Source of the DNA: Pseudomonas sp. TH43
Lineage (GTDB): Bacteria > Pseudomonadota > Gammaproteobacteria > Pseudomonadales > Pseudomonadaceae
NCBI RefSeq assembly: GCF_016650635.1
Contig: NZ_JAEKFI010000001.1
Coordinates: 496,001-560,000, forward strand
Direction: 5' to 3'
DNA length: 64,000 nucleotides
Position 1 is the first letter of the stretch. Every line of letters begins with the position of its first letter. The translations under genes and the position numbers were made by a program. Shown here piece by piece: positions 55,175 through 63,770 of this stretch. The notes below the pieces were generated by a model. That model searched no databases and was not told the DNA's origin. It saw only the letters and a list, made by a program, of their open reading frames with translations.

Positions 55175-56113
55175 CTAGGGTGTAACCGGTTTATCCGTAA
55201 TCCGAGCCATCCCCTGGAATGGGCTGGCCTCAACATAGCGCATCGCGGACTTCATGTCCTTCCAGCCGACATAACTCATCAGCGATTTCAGATCCCAGCC
55301 ACTTTGATGTGCCCAGGTTGCAAAGCCTCGGCGCAGCGAATGGCTGGTGTAGTTTTCAGCGGCAATCCCGGCGCGCTGCAATGCCTGGCGCAACAAAGGG
55401 ATGATGCTGTTGGCATGCAGCCCCTCCTCGTTGAGGTTGCCCCAACGGTCGATACTGCGGAAAACCGGCCCCCGTACCAACGCAGCTTCGGTGATCCAGT
55501 CGATGTAGGCCTGCACCGGGCAGAGCTTGAGCAGCGCCGGGGCTTGATAGGTCTGCCCAAGATTCTCCCGGTCACCCTTGCTGCGCGGAAGGTACAACGT
55601 GATGCCGCTGCCGGCGCTCGCTTGCACGTGTTCTATTTGCAAACGGCATAACTCATCGCTGCGAAAACCACGCCAGAACCCCAGCAGAATCAACGCACGG
55701 TCACGGTAAGCCTTGAGCAGTAACGGACGATCCTGCTGCTCGCGCGCGGTGTGCGCTTCTTGCTCAAGCCAGTCGACGACTCGCTGCAGATCCTGCAACT
55801 GCAACGGCTCGGCTTGCTTCTCCTGCGCCGGATGCAGCGCCCGAATGCCTTTGAACACCTTGCGCACCACCGGCGCCTTGGTCGGATCGGCAAAACCCTG
55901 ACTGTTGTGCCACTGCGCCAGCGCGGACAGACGCAACTTCAACGTATTGATCGACAGCTCGCCAGCGTGCGCCACCAGATACCGCGCCACGCTATCGGCC
56001 GTGGCCGGCAGGAACCCGCCCCACTTCACTTCGAAATGTTCGATGGCCGCGCGATAGCTACGGCGCGTGTTGTCACGGGTGGCGGCTTGCAGATAGCGAT
56101 CCATATCGCTCAT
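55175..56113 (-). CDS. Tyrosine recombinase (site-specific integrase)
   Basis: Protein of 312 residues. The N-terminal SAM-like core-binding part is [31 protein letters not shown]. The catalytic domain has all expected residues: R151 ([11 protein letters not shown]), K179 (YLPRSKGD), H258 and R261 ([11 protein letters not shown]), W284 (VGWKDMKSA) and Y293 (MRYVEA). It should therefore be active. It is not next to a phage gene, tRNA or cassette array; its only local partner is the divergent KfrA-like gene. Integron integrase additions are not evident. It may be a domesticated element or the remnant of one. Confidence 0.9.
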   Translation of the reverse strand: MSDMDRYLQAATRDNTRRSYRAAIEHFEVKWGGFLPATADSVARYLVAHAGELSINTLKLRLSALAQWHNSQGFADPTKAPVVRKVFKGIRALHPAQEKQAEPLQLQDLQRVVDWLEQEAHTAREQQDRPLLLKAYRDRALILLGFWRGFRSDELCRLQIEHVQASAGSGITLYLPRSKGDRENLGQTYQAPALLKLCPVQAYIDWITEAALVRGPVFRSIDRWGNLNEEGLHANSIIPLLRQALQRAGIAAENYTSHSLRRGFATWAHQSGWDLKSLMSYVGWKDMKSAMRYVEASPFQGMARITDKPVTP

Positions 56114-56233
56114 GGGCTGTTTTCTCGCAGGTGTACTGATTCAGGGATCAAAAAAGCAATTTAATCATCTGACATTGGGTAATACCAGTATATCCCGCTT
56201 GTTAATAATCAAGCATTTAACTTTATTTTCAGC

Positions 56234-56267
56234 GTGGTACACTGCGTACTTAAGTGGCATGTACCAC
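56234..56267. promoter_or_regulatory. GTGGTACA-N18-TGTACCAC inverted repeat in the recombinase/KfrA gap
   Basis: Two perfect 8-base arms lie 24 bases before the kfrA-like start, and extra GTAC copies lie between and beside them. It is a candidate operator for the KfrA-like protein, or a core recombination site. Confidence 0.5.
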
Positions 56268-56290
56268 AGTACGAAACCGTAGGAGTTCAC

Positions 56291-57307
56291 ATGGCCCGTG
56301 GCGGCATTACCAAAGCACTGGTGCAAATCGCGCGCACAGCGATTCTGGCTCGCGGCGAACACCCGAGCATCGATGCAGTACGCATTGAAATGGGCAACAC
56401 CGGCTCGAAAACCACGATCCATCGCTATCTGAAGGAGCTGGATGACGGCGCCGCGCCGCTGGAAGCTTCCGCAGAGCCGATCGATGACGAACTGACCGCC
56501 CTGGTTTCACGGCTCGCCCAGCGCCTGAAAGAACAGGCGCAAGAGCCAATAGAACAGGCTCGCGAACAGTTTGAAGAGCAGCGTGACGCGCTCGAAACGC
56601 AGCTGCAGCAGACTCGCCAGGCACTGGAAAAGCTGGAACAGGAGCATGAGATTCAAGGCGCGGCGCTGGAGCGCGAATCCGAAGCACTGGGCAATACCCG
56701 CTCGATGCTGCAGACCGAACAGACTCGCAACGCCGGGCTGAATCAGGCTTTGGCCGACTTTGAGTTGCGCTTGCAGGACAAGGACGAGCAAATCCGCTCA
56801 CTGGAAGAAAAACACCTGCACGCCCGCGATGCACTGGAACACTACCGCAACGCCACCAAAGAACAGCGCGAACAGGAACAGAGCCGTCACGAAAGCCAAG
56901 TGCAGCAAATTCAGGCCGAATTGCGTCAGGCTCAGCAAAGCGCACTGGTGCGCCAGGATGAGATTACTCAACTGCATCGCGACAACGAGCGCCTGCTCAC
57001 GGAAAACCGTGGCACTCAACGCGAGCTGAGCCTGATCCAGGATCAACTCAAGCAGAGCAATCAGCGTCAGGATCAGTTGCTCGAACAAGTCACTCGCGCA
57101 GACAGCGAGCGCACCCTCCTCCAGGAACGCCTGCGCGTGGCCACGCTGGAAAGCCAGACACTCAAGCAAAACGTCGAGGAGCAGGCGCTACTCAATCAGT
57201 CACTGGAAAAGGAATTGAACAAAGCACAGGCAAGCCTGGAAGAAAGCCAGCGCCTGGCAGCCACCGTTGCGGCAGCGCCAGACTCAGGCAAACCGAAAGA
57301 CGCTTAA
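56291..57307 (+). CDS. KfrA-like DNA-binding protein with long coiled coil
   Basis: Protein of 338 residues. The N-terminal ~55 residues match KfrA N-domains: [50 protein letters not shown], a winged-helix region. Residues ~70-325 are an almost continuous coiled coil of Gln/Glu/Arg/Leu heptads ([27 protein letters not shown]). Plasmid KfrA binds its own operator and forms filaments near partition loci. Here it is chromosomal, divergent from a tyrosine recombinase, and ends 3 bases past the stop of gor. The start at 56291 is preceded by AGGAG at a good distance. Confidence 0.88.
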   Translation: MARGGITKALVQIARTAILARGEHPSIDAVRIEMGNTGSKTTIHRYLKELDDGAAPLEASAEPIDDELTALVSRLAQRLKEQAQEPIEQAREQFEEQRDALETQLQQTRQALEKLEQEHEIQGAALERESEALGNTRSMLQTEQTRNAGLNQALADFELRLQDKDEQIRSLEEKHLHARDALEHYRNATKEQREQEQSRHESQVQQIQAELRQAQQSALVRQDEITQLHRDNERLLTENRGTQRELSLIQDQLKQSNQRQDQLLEQVTRADSERTLLQERLRVATLESQTLKQNVEEQALLNQSLEKELNKAQASLEESQRLAATVAAAPDSGKPKDA

Positions 57308-58662
57308 GCGCCGACCGGTGTACGCATGGTGACAAACTCTTCGGCGGCCGTCGGGTGTACCCCGATCGTGTCGTCGAAGTCACGCTTGGTCGCGCCAGCC
57401 TTCAGTGCGATCGCCAGACCTTGCACGATCTCGCCGGCATCCGGACCGACCATGTGGCAACCGAGGACTTTATCGGTCTTGCTGTCGACCACGAGCTTCA
57501 TCAGCGTTTTCTCCTGACACTCGGTCAGGGTCAGCTTCATCGGCCGGAAGCGGCTTTCGAAGATCACCACGTCGTGGCCGGCTTCGCGCGCTTCTTCTTC
57601 GGTCAAACCGACCGTACCGATGTTCGGCAGACTGAACACTGCCGTAGGGATCATCTTGTAATCCACCGGACGGTATTGCTCCGGTTTGAACAAGCGTCGC
57701 GCCACCGCCATGCCTTCGGCGAGAGCCACTGGCGTCAATTGCACGCGACCGATCACATCACCCAGCGCCAGGATCGACGGCTCAGTGGTTTGATACTGCT
57801 CGTCGACCTTGATAAAGCCTTTATCGTCGAGCTGCACATCGGTGTTTTCCAGCCCCAGATTGTCCAGCATCGGACGGCGACCGGTCGCATAGAAGATGCA
57901 ATCCGCTTCCAGCACGCGACCATCCTTGAGCGTGGCTTTCAGACTGCCATCGGCCTGCTTGTCGATACGCGCAATGTCGGCGTTGAACTGCAGATCAAGG
58001 CCACGTTTGGTCAACTCTTCCTGCAAGTGCTTGCGCACCGAGCCATCGAAGCCACGCAGGAACAGATCACCGCGATACAGCAGCGTGGTGTTCGCACCCA
58101 GACCATGGAAGATCCCGGCGAATTCGACTGCGATGTAACCGCCGCCCACGACCAATACGCGCTTGGGCAGTTCTTTCAGGAAAAACGCTTCGTTCGAACC
58201 GATCGCATGCTCGTGCCCCGGAATCTGCGGAATCTGCGGCCAGCCACCGGTGGCAATCAGTATGTTTTTCGCGGTGAAGCGCTCGCCATTCACCTCAACC
58301 TCGTGCGGGCCAGTGATCTTCGCGTGTGCCTCATGCAAGGTCACGCCACTGTTGACCAGCAGGTTGCGATAGATGCCATTGAGGCGATTGATCTCGCGAT
58401 CCTTGTTGGCAATCAGCGTCGCCCAATCGAAATGCGCTTCGCCCAGGCTCCAGCCGAAACCGGATGCCTGCTCAAAGTCTTCGGCAAAATGCGCGCCATA
58501 CACCAACAGCTTTTTCGGCACGCAGCCGACATTGACGCAGGTACCGCCCAGATAACGGCTCTCCGCTACCGCTACTTTTGCACCGAAACCGGCAGCAAAC
58601 CGCGCAGCGCGCACACCGCCGGAACCGGCACCAATCACATAAAGGTCAAAATCGTAGGCCAT
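57304..58662 (-). CDS. gor: Glutathione reductase
   Basis: Protein of 452 residues. It has FAD motif [14 protein letters not shown], redox cysteines C42 and C47 ([15 protein letters not shown]), an NADPH motif [18 protein letters not shown], and the catalytic His in [12 protein letters not shown] near the C terminus. It keeps glutathione reduced in the cytoplasm. It overlaps the convergent kfrA-like gene by four bases (57304-57307). Together with ahpCF and gloA nearby it forms an oxidative/electrophile defence neighbourhood. Confidence 0.95.
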   Translation of the reverse strand: MAYDFDLYVIGAGSGGVRAARFAAGFGAKVAVAESRYLGGTCVNVGCVPKKLLVYGAHFAEDFEQASGFGWSLGEAHFDWATLIANKDREINRLNGIYRNLLVNSGVTLHEAHAKITGPHEVEVNGERFTAKNILIATGGWPQIPQIPGHEHAIGSNEAFFLKELPKRVLVVGGGYIAVEFAGIFHGLGANTTLLYRGDLFLRGFDGSVRKHLQEELTKRGLDLQFNADIARIDKQADGSLKATLKDGRVLEADCIFYATGRRPMLDNLGLENTDVQLDDKGFIKVDEQYQTTEPSILALGDVIGRVQLTPVALAEGMAVARRLFKPEQYRPVDYKMIPTAVFSLPNIGTVGLTEEEAREAGHDVVIFESRFRPMKLTLTECQEKTLMKLVVDSKTDKVLGCHMVGPDAGEIVQGLAIALKAGATKRDFDDTIGVHPTAAEEFVTMRTPVGA

Positions 58663-58767
58663 TTCTATCTCCTCGGCAGGCGATCAGCATACCTGCAGAT
58701 GCTCATTGAGCAAGCCTCTACGGTTATGCAGCTGCTAACACCGAGGGCTCGAGCAACAAACGTTTGA

Positions 58768-60294
58768 TCAGTGACATTCTGCCGGTTCAGTTAACGGTAA
58801 CCGCAGCTTTCGCCAGGCGATCAGAATCGCCATCAACGCCAGACCGAACGCGACCCACGAAACCAATTCAATTCCGCCTTCAAATGCACGTCCCGCCTGC
58901 AGCATCAACTGTAGCGCCTGATCACCCACCAAGCCGGACGCGACATGATGAGCGCCTGACAGCGTTTCACTTGCCAGCGTCGCCTGAATATCACTCAAAA
59001 ACGCTGGAAGCTGCAGGCCAGTGCGATAGTAGGCCGTGACCAAGCCGCCGAGCAGAGTCGTCCCCAGCACCACGCCCACTTCATAAGCTGTTTCGCTGAT
59101 TGCGGAGGCTGCTCCCGCCTTTGCCGGAGGCGCGGCCGACAAAATCACGTCATTGGACACCGTCGCGATAGCGCCCACTCCGATATTCAACAATGCGAAC
59201 GCCACCAACACCGCGAGACTGCTGCCGATGCTGGCCACCAGTAAAAACGCCGCACCAGCGAAAGCCATCAGGACCGGTATCAGTACATGCACAGGCATAC
59301 GCTGCGCGACCGGAACCACCGCCATTCCAACCACAATCGCCATAATTTGCCCCGGCACCAAAGCCAGACTCGCACTCAAAGGCGACATCTGCAGGACAAT
59401 CTGCAAGAACTGAGTCGTGAAGAAAACGAAGCCGACGAGGAAGGCAAGGCTCATCAGATTGATCAGAATAGAACCACTGAAGGTGCCGTTGCGAAACAGG
59501 GTCATGTCCATCAGGGGTACAGGCAGACGCAGCTGCCGCCGCACGAACATCCAGCCCGCCAATACACCGACCAGAAAGGTGCCCAGCATGATCCCGTCGA
59601 CCCCCTCACTGGCACCATGCTTGATGCTGTAAACGATACCTCCCAGTGCGACCATCGACTGGAGGATGCTGATAGGGTCCAGCGAACCCGACCCATCACG
59701 CTCCGATTCAGGGAGCAACAACGGCCCCAACACCAACAATGGAATCAGGACGGGTACCGCCAACAGAAAAATCGCGCCCCAATCAAAGAACTGCAGCAAC
59801 ACCCCACCCACCAAAGGCCCCAGTGCCGAGCCGACGGTCAATGTCGTTGCCCAGATCGCTACTGCCAGTCTGCGCTCTTCTCGATCCTCAAATACCGAAC
59901 GTATCAATGCCAGCGTGGAAGGCATCAGCATCGCGCCGAAAATCCCCATACAAGCCCGCCCGATAATCAGCTGCATGGCCGTTTCGGAATACGCTGTCAG
60001 CACCGAGACCACAGCAAAACCCAGAGATCCGACGAGCAACAACTTACGGTGCCCGACCCGATCACCCAGGCTGCCCATCGATACCAGCAGCCCCGCCAAC
60101 ACCAACGAATAAGCGTCGATCATCCACAGTTGCTGACTGGCAGTCGGACGCAAGGCTTCGGCAATTTTTGGTAGCGCGAAGCCAAGCACGGTGTTGTCTA
60201 CGGTTACCAGCAGCACTGGCAGCATCAAAACGCCGAGGCCGAACCAGCGTCTTGAGTTTGGTTTGTGACCGGGAATCCTGGCTGTAAATGCCAC
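58768..60294 (-). CDS. DHA2-type drug exporter, SmvA/QacA-like MFS transporter
   Basis: Protein of 508 residues with fourteen hydrophobic helices. Signature segments are VTVDNTVLGFALPKIAEAL in helix 1, SLGDRVGHRKLLLVGS between helices 2 and 3, and GACMGIFGAMLMPSTLALIRSVF. The start is probably the GTG complementary to 60292-60294 (giving MAFTARIPGHKP), because AAGGAG lies 8 bases before it; a nearer in-frame GTG at 60303 would overlap that ribosome binding site. Members export quaternary ammonium and other cationic biocides by proton antiport. No regulator gene adjoins it. Confidence 0.88.
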   Translation of the reverse strand: MAFTARIPGHKPNSRRWFGLGVLMLPVLLVTVDNTVLGFALPKIAEALRPTASQQLWMIDAYSLVLAGLLVSMGSLGDRVGHRKLLLVGSLGFAVVSVLTAYSETAMQLIIGRACMGIFGAMLMPSTLALIRSVFEDREERRLAVAIWATTLTVGSALGPLVGGVLLQFFDWGAIFLLAVPVLIPLLVLGPLLLPESERDGSGSLDPISILQSMVALGGIVYSIKHGASEGVDGIMLGTFLVGVLAGWMFVRRQLRLPVPLMDMTLFRNGTFSGSILINLMSLAFLVGFVFFTTQFLQIVLQMSPLSASLALVPGQIMAIVVGMAVVPVAQRMPVHVLIPVLMAFAGAAFLLVASIGSSLAVLVAFALLNIGVGAIATVSNDVILSAAPPAKAGAASAISETAYEVGVVLGTTLLGGLVTAYYRTGLQLPAFLSDIQATLASETLSGAHHVASGLVGDQALQLMLQAGRAFEGGIELVSWVAFGLALMAILIAWRKLRLPLTEPAECH

Positions 60295-60506
60295 GGGCAA
60301 CACTCCTTATTGCAAACAATGTCTTTACGGCGCGGCTGGAATGGACCGTAAAAAATTTTCCTTCGCGCATCCCTGGCGATGGCTCGTCAGTTCAGCAGCG
60401 AAAATACCTGCCGACAATTGATCATTTGTTTCATTTTGCATCCCGAATATTCCTTCACCCGAGAGTACCTGGCGCCTGCAATGCCCACTTTTTCCCGCCA
60501 CAAAAA

Positions 60507-60536
60507 AAACGCCCCGAACCAGTCGGGGCGTTTTTT
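60507..60536 (-). terminator. Rho-independent terminator of galU
   Basis: AAACGCCCCGA pairs with TCGGGGCGTTT, flanked by A and T runs. It is 54 bases past the galU stop. The remaining ~200 bases up to the DHA2 exporter start contain no other feature I could see. Confidence 0.88.
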
Positions 60537-60589
60537 GACCTTCACAAGATTTACATCGTGCGAAGGCGCTACAGACAGATCAAGCGCTC

Positions 60590-61429
60590 TTAGTAAGCCT
60601 TGCCAGTCTTGTAGAAGTTTTCGAAGCAGAAGTTGGTCGCTTCAATGTAGCCTTCAGCGCCACCGCAGTCGAAACGCTTGCCTTTGAACTTGTAGGCCAT
60701 CACGCAGCCGTTCTGGGCTTGCTTCATCAGGGCGTCGGTAATCTGGATTTCGCCGCCCTTGCCTGGCTCGGTTTGCTCGATCAGGTCGAAGATGTCCGGA
60801 GTCAGGATGTAACGACCGATGATCGCCAGGTTCGATGGCGCATCTTCCGGCTTTGGCTTCTCGACCATGCTGTGAACACGGTAGATGTCGTCGCGGATCA
60901 TCTCGCCGGCGATGACGCCGTACTTGCTGGTTTCCTCAGGGTCGACTTCCTGAATAGCGATGATCGAGCAGCGGAACTGTTTGTACAGTTTGACCATCTG
61001 GGTCAGTACGCCGTCGCCGTCGAGGTTTACGCACAGGTCGTCTGCCAATACCACGGCGAATGGTTCGTCACCGATCAGCGGGCGGCCGGTCAGAATCGCG
61101 TGGCCCAGACCTTTCATTTCGGTCTGACGGGTGTAGGAGAACGAGCACTCGTCCAGCAGCTTGCGGATGCCGACCAGGTATTTCTCTTTGTCGGTACCCT
61201 TGATCTGGTTTTCCAGCTCGTAGCTGATGTCGAAGTGGTCTTCCAGAGCGCGCTTGCCACGACCGGTAACGATGGAGATTTCGGTCAGGCCAGCGTCCAG
61301 AGCTTCTTCGACGCCGTACTGGATCAGTGGCTTGTTTACCACCGGCAGCATTTCTTTAGGCATGGCTTTAGTCGCTGGCAGGAAGCGAGTACCGTAACCG
61401 GCTGCTGGGAACAAGCATTTCTTGATCAT
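60590..61429 (-). CDS. galU: UTP-glucose-1-phosphate uridylyltransferase GalU
   Basis: Protein of 279 residues. It makes UDP-glucose for lipopolysaccharide core, exopolysaccharide and trehalose pathways. The nucleotidyltransferase start LFPAAGYGTRFLPATKAMPKEMLPVVNKPLIQYGVEEAL is diagnostic, with VLADDLCVNLDGDGVL and VMAYKFKGKRFDCGGAEGYIEA downstream. Length fits family GalU proteins. It stands alone, with a terminator after it and a 259-base gap to the small protein gene on the other strand. Confidence 0.95.
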   Translation of the reverse strand: MIKKCLFPAAGYGTRFLPATKAMPKEMLPVVNKPLIQYGVEEALDAGLTEISIVTGRGKRALEDHFDISYELENQIKGTDKEKYLVGIRKLLDECSFSYTRQTEMKGLGHAILTGRPLIGDEPFAVVLADDLCVNLDGDGVLTQMVKLYKQFRCSIIAIQEVDPEETSKYGVIAGEMIRDDIYRVHSMVEKPKPEDAPSNLAIIGRYILTPDIFDLIEQTEPGKGGEIQITDALMKQAQNGCVMAYKFKGKRFDCGGAEGYIEATNFCFENFYKTGKAY

Positions 61430-61688
61430 ATAAGTCCTTGAAAGGGCTGTGTGTACGAGTTTCGGCGCAGTCTAATCAGGCGGCGTGCACCTTACAATGC
61501 CCCGCACTGGCTAACCGATGCCAACATAGAGAAATATTCTCGCCGATAGTTCCGTTGGTGCGTTCAGGCAGCGAAATCAGCTTAGCTCAAAGTCGCCGAG
61601 AAACTACTTCACCATACGCTGATCATCCCCCAATGCGAGCATTTGCCGGTATCATGGCGCCTTTGAACCAGCGAATGAGACAGACTAG

Positions 61689-61874
61689 ATGGCCGCGGTA
61701 AAAATCATCAACGGGTATGTGATCGACAAGAAAGACGGCAAGTGGACGCTGACCACTACCAATGGCGAACACATCGCCGGGCCTTTCGACAGCGAACAAA
61801 TGGCGACTGATGTAGCGTCGGTGTTCACCGACACCCCGGCATCGGCGAAGCGCCGTGGCAAAGATCAGGACTGA
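61689..61874 (+). CDS. Small hypothetical protein, 61 residues
   Basis: Short protein MAAVKIINGYVIDKKDGKWT... with a run of beta-strand-like segments (WTLTTTNGEHIAGPFDSEQMATDVASVF) and a basic tail KRRGKDQD. No signal peptide or membrane segment. I do not recognise a family. A clear terminator follows it, and its codon use looks normal for the window, so it is probably a real small gene. The 259 bases before it hold the galU and this gene's promoters. Confidence 0.65.
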   Translation: MAAVKIINGYVIDKKDGKWTLTTTNGEHIAGPFDSEQMATDVASVFTDTPASAKRRGKDQD

Positions 61875-61893
61875 TCAGCTGCGAAACGCCCGG

Positions 61894-61920
61894 AGCCCTG
61901 CCCTTGTGCAGGGCTTTTTT
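61894..61920 (+). terminator. Rho-independent terminator of the 61-residue protein gene
   Basis: AGCCCTGC and GCAGGGCT form a stem of 8 bases around CCTTGT, followed by six Ts. Confidence 0.85.
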
Positions 61921-62012
61921 GTACCCGCGTGCAAACAAGTGGCCTATCGCTATAACCTTTTCAACGCGGCGCTGTCAGAGCGTCTAGTCCCCCCTCGCTG
62001 AAGACCTACATC

Positions 62013-62300
62013 ATGAACCTGAACAAATTGCTGCCACTGATCGCGATCCTGGCGCTGGCCGGTTGCGCTACCTCCGAAACAACCTACCTGAACAACGGCG
62101 AACAGGGCCTGACCATCGATTGCTCGGGCGAAGCCAATTCCTGGGCTACCTGCTATGAAAAGGCTGACGCCTCCTGCGCAGGCACCGGTTATCGCATCGT
62201 TGGCACGGATGGCACCCCCCAGCCAAAGGAAAGCGACAAAACACTGGGTGTCGACGTCGGCAACTACAAGACCCGTAACGTAGTGGTTGTCTGCAAATAG
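62013..62300 (+). CDS. Small lipoprotein, 95 residues
   Basis: Signal peptide with a lipobox MNLNKLLPLIAILALAGC (C18, preceded by LAG), then a mature part of ~78 residues with four more cysteines (DCSGEAN, TCYEKADASC, VVVCK), which could form disulfides in the periplasm. It has a family look of Pseudomonas small lipoproteins, but I recognise no functional family. Convergent with the small gene after it. Confidence 0.72.
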   Translation: MNLNKLLPLIAILALAGCATSETTYLNNGEQGLTIDCSGEANSWATCYEKADASCAGTGYRIVGTDGTPQPKESDKTLGVDVGNYKTRNVVVVCK

Positions 62301-62303
62301 CGC

Positions 62304-62534
62304 TTACATGTGGATTTCGGCGAACTTGATCCCGAGACCCCGCACGACTTCGATGAGATCGTCGAGCCGATTGAAAGACTCGACCTCGTCGTTATCGTCC
62401 ACCAGAAAATAGCTGCGCCCGGCGCTTTTCTTGAAAAACACGATCCATTCCCCGGGATTCGCCGGATTCTGAATCACATGGGTAGCAGAGATCAGGCCCT
62501 CTATGTGGCGCTCCCGTACTTGCTCTCGCTTCAT
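62304..62534 (-). CDS. Small hypothetical protein, 76 residues
   Basis: Short protein MKREQVRERHIEGLISATHVIQNPANPGEWIVFFKKSAGRSYFLVDDNDEVESFNRLDDLIEVVRGLGIKFAEIHM (two short segments shown by their function-neutral pattern). Acidic tail and a KKSAGRSYFLVDD strand pair; no signal peptide. The start at 62534 follows the hairpin of the preceding lipoprotein gene. I recognise no family. Confidence 0.65.
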   Translation of the reverse strand: MKREQVRERHIEGLISATHVIQNPANPGEWIVFFKKSAGRSYFLVDDNDEVESFNRLDDLIEVVRGLGIKFAEIHM

Positions 62535-62552
62535 CGCGACTCCAGATATGAA

Positions 62553-62584
62553 AATGCCGCCACAGCACCACTGTGACGGCATTG
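62553..62584 (-). terminator. Hairpin between two minus-strand small genes
   Basis: AATGCCG and CACAG pair with CTGTG and CGGCATT. On the minus strand it is followed by a T-run (TTTTCAT). It lies after the lipoprotein stop and just before the 76-residue gene. Confidence 0.72.
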
Positions 62585-62605
62585 ATGCTGATGACCAACA
62601 GTCTA

Positions 62606-62962
62606 TCAGCCGGAAATACACGCGTTGGCCGCGTTACGCACATCCCGCGGGCGTACGGGTACGTTGGACATGCGCTCATGCAGCTTGATGCTGCTGCCGC
62701 CTGAGCGATCTTCGATATCAAAAACGGCGGCGGGCCCCGAGGACAGTTTCCCCGGAACGATTACCCGAACCCCATCCTTGTGCGGCTGCATCTGCAAGGC
62801 GCCGCGGCTGTCCGCGAGCTTTTCAGTCAGGCACTGCGCATATTCTTGGGGCTTCTTGCCGGAGATCACGCTCATGGTCGGCAGCGTCTCATTGATTTCG
62901 GAAACACTCGCGCAACCACCCAAAGCCAGAACCAACGACACACACACCACACCCCACTTCAT
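62606..62962 (-). CDS. Small lipoprotein, 118 residues
   Basis: Lipobox signal MKWGVVCVSLVLALGGC (C17). The mature part has CLTEKLADSRGALQMQPHKDGVRVIVPGKLSSGPAAVFDIEDRSGGSSIKLHERM and VRNAANACISG, with two Cys that may pair. The pattern suggests an outer-membrane or periplasmic lipoprotein of unknown role, typical of Pseudomonas core genomes. A 211-base gap before it, toward the DUF1883 gene, holds promoter-like AT-rich sequence. Confidence 0.72.
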   Translation of the reverse strand: MKWGVVCVSLVLALGGCASVSEINETLPTMSVISGKKPQEYAQCLTEKLADSRGALQMQPHKDGVRVIVPGKLSSGPAAVFDIEDRSGGSSIKLHERMSNVPVRPRDVRNAANACISG

Positions 62963-63173
62963 ACAAAACCTCCGTTAAAGACCGTCCGACAGCACAAATG
63001 CCGTTTTTCTCCGGGGCCTTCTGCATTTAACCCGCATCCGATTGCGAATATCTGTTCAAAATTGTCAAACCAACGCCCGACGGCCAGATAATAACCCGTG
63101 CGGGCTGATAAACTGCGCCCAATCGACAAGCTATCGTTTTGATTTTGTAGAAAAAGCCCTTCTGGAGGCGCCC

Positions 63174-63476
63174 ATGAAATTTATTCACCAGCGCGAGCAC
63201 CTCAACGAAGACGACATCGTCGTCATCCAATGCTCGCAAATGTGCAACATCCGTCTGATGAACGACGCCAACTTCCGCAGCTTTAAAAATGGCGGTCGCC
63301 ATACCTATCACGGCGGCGCTTTCGACACGTTCCCGGCCCGTATCACCGCGCCGAGCACTGGTTTTTGGAACATCACCATCGACACCGTCAACCGTCGCCC
63401 GATCAGCGTTACACGCAAACCGACATTGACCCATTCGATCAAGATCATCCGCCGCTCCAGCACCAAACTCAGCTGA
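63174..63476 (+). CDS. DUF1883 family protein
   Basis: Protein of 100 residues: MKFIHQREHLNEDDIVVIQC with CSQMCNIRLMNDANFRSFKNGGRHTYHGGAFDTFPARITAP and a C-terminal strand SIKIIRRSSTKLS. The motif GGRHTYHGGAF is distinctive of DUF1883. It is cytoplasmic with no signal peptide. In other bacteria, DUF1883 domains occur fused to TIR domains and predicted immune modules, but this one is a single-domain protein. The start has TGGAGGCG before it at a suitable distance. Confidence 0.8.
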   Translation: MKFIHQREHLNEDDIVVIQCSQMCNIRLMNDANFRSFKNGGRHTYHGGAFDTFPARITAPSTGFWNITIDTVNRRPISVTRKPTLTHSIKIIRRSSTKLS

Positions 63477-63504
63477 GCCGCTCCGCCCATTCAGACAGGT
63501 AAGC

Positions 63505-63678
63505 ATGACCGTGGCCCAAACGACCAAATACGTCATCAAGTACAAGCTAAACGGTGAGCGCCGCTTCGAGTTCGCGCAACTGGTAGACGGCACCGAGGCA
63601 GAAGCCGAGGCCGAGCTCGCCAAACTTCATGATGCACAAGATGTGATCAGCGATATTGCTGTCAGCAAAGCCCTGTAA
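63505..63678 (+). CDS. Small conserved-looking protein, 57 residues
   Basis: Short protein MTVAQTTKYVIKYKLNGERR... with an acidic helix GTEAEAEAELAKLHDAQDVISDIAVSKAL. It lies 28 bases after the DUF1883 gene, same strand, and 92 bases before the 2OG oxygenase gene. The ribosome binding site is weak (ACAGGTAAGC before the ATG). Codon use is normal for the window. I recognise no family; it could be co-transcribed with the DUF1883 gene. Confidence 0.65.
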   Translation: MTVAQTTKYVIKYKLNGERRFEFAQLVDGTEAEAEAELAKLHDAQDVISDIAVSKAL

Positions 63679-63770
63679 CACCCGCCAGGAATTCGACCGC
63701 AAGCGGCGGAGTGTTCTGCCGCTACGCACTGCCCAGAATGACCACCTCGACCTTGAGTCAAGGAGTCAGC

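Noticed and set aside
60295..60303. GTG at 60303 as the DHA2 exporter start
   Set aside because: It overlaps the only good ribosome binding site (AAGGAG); the GTG at 60294 lies 8 bases after that site.
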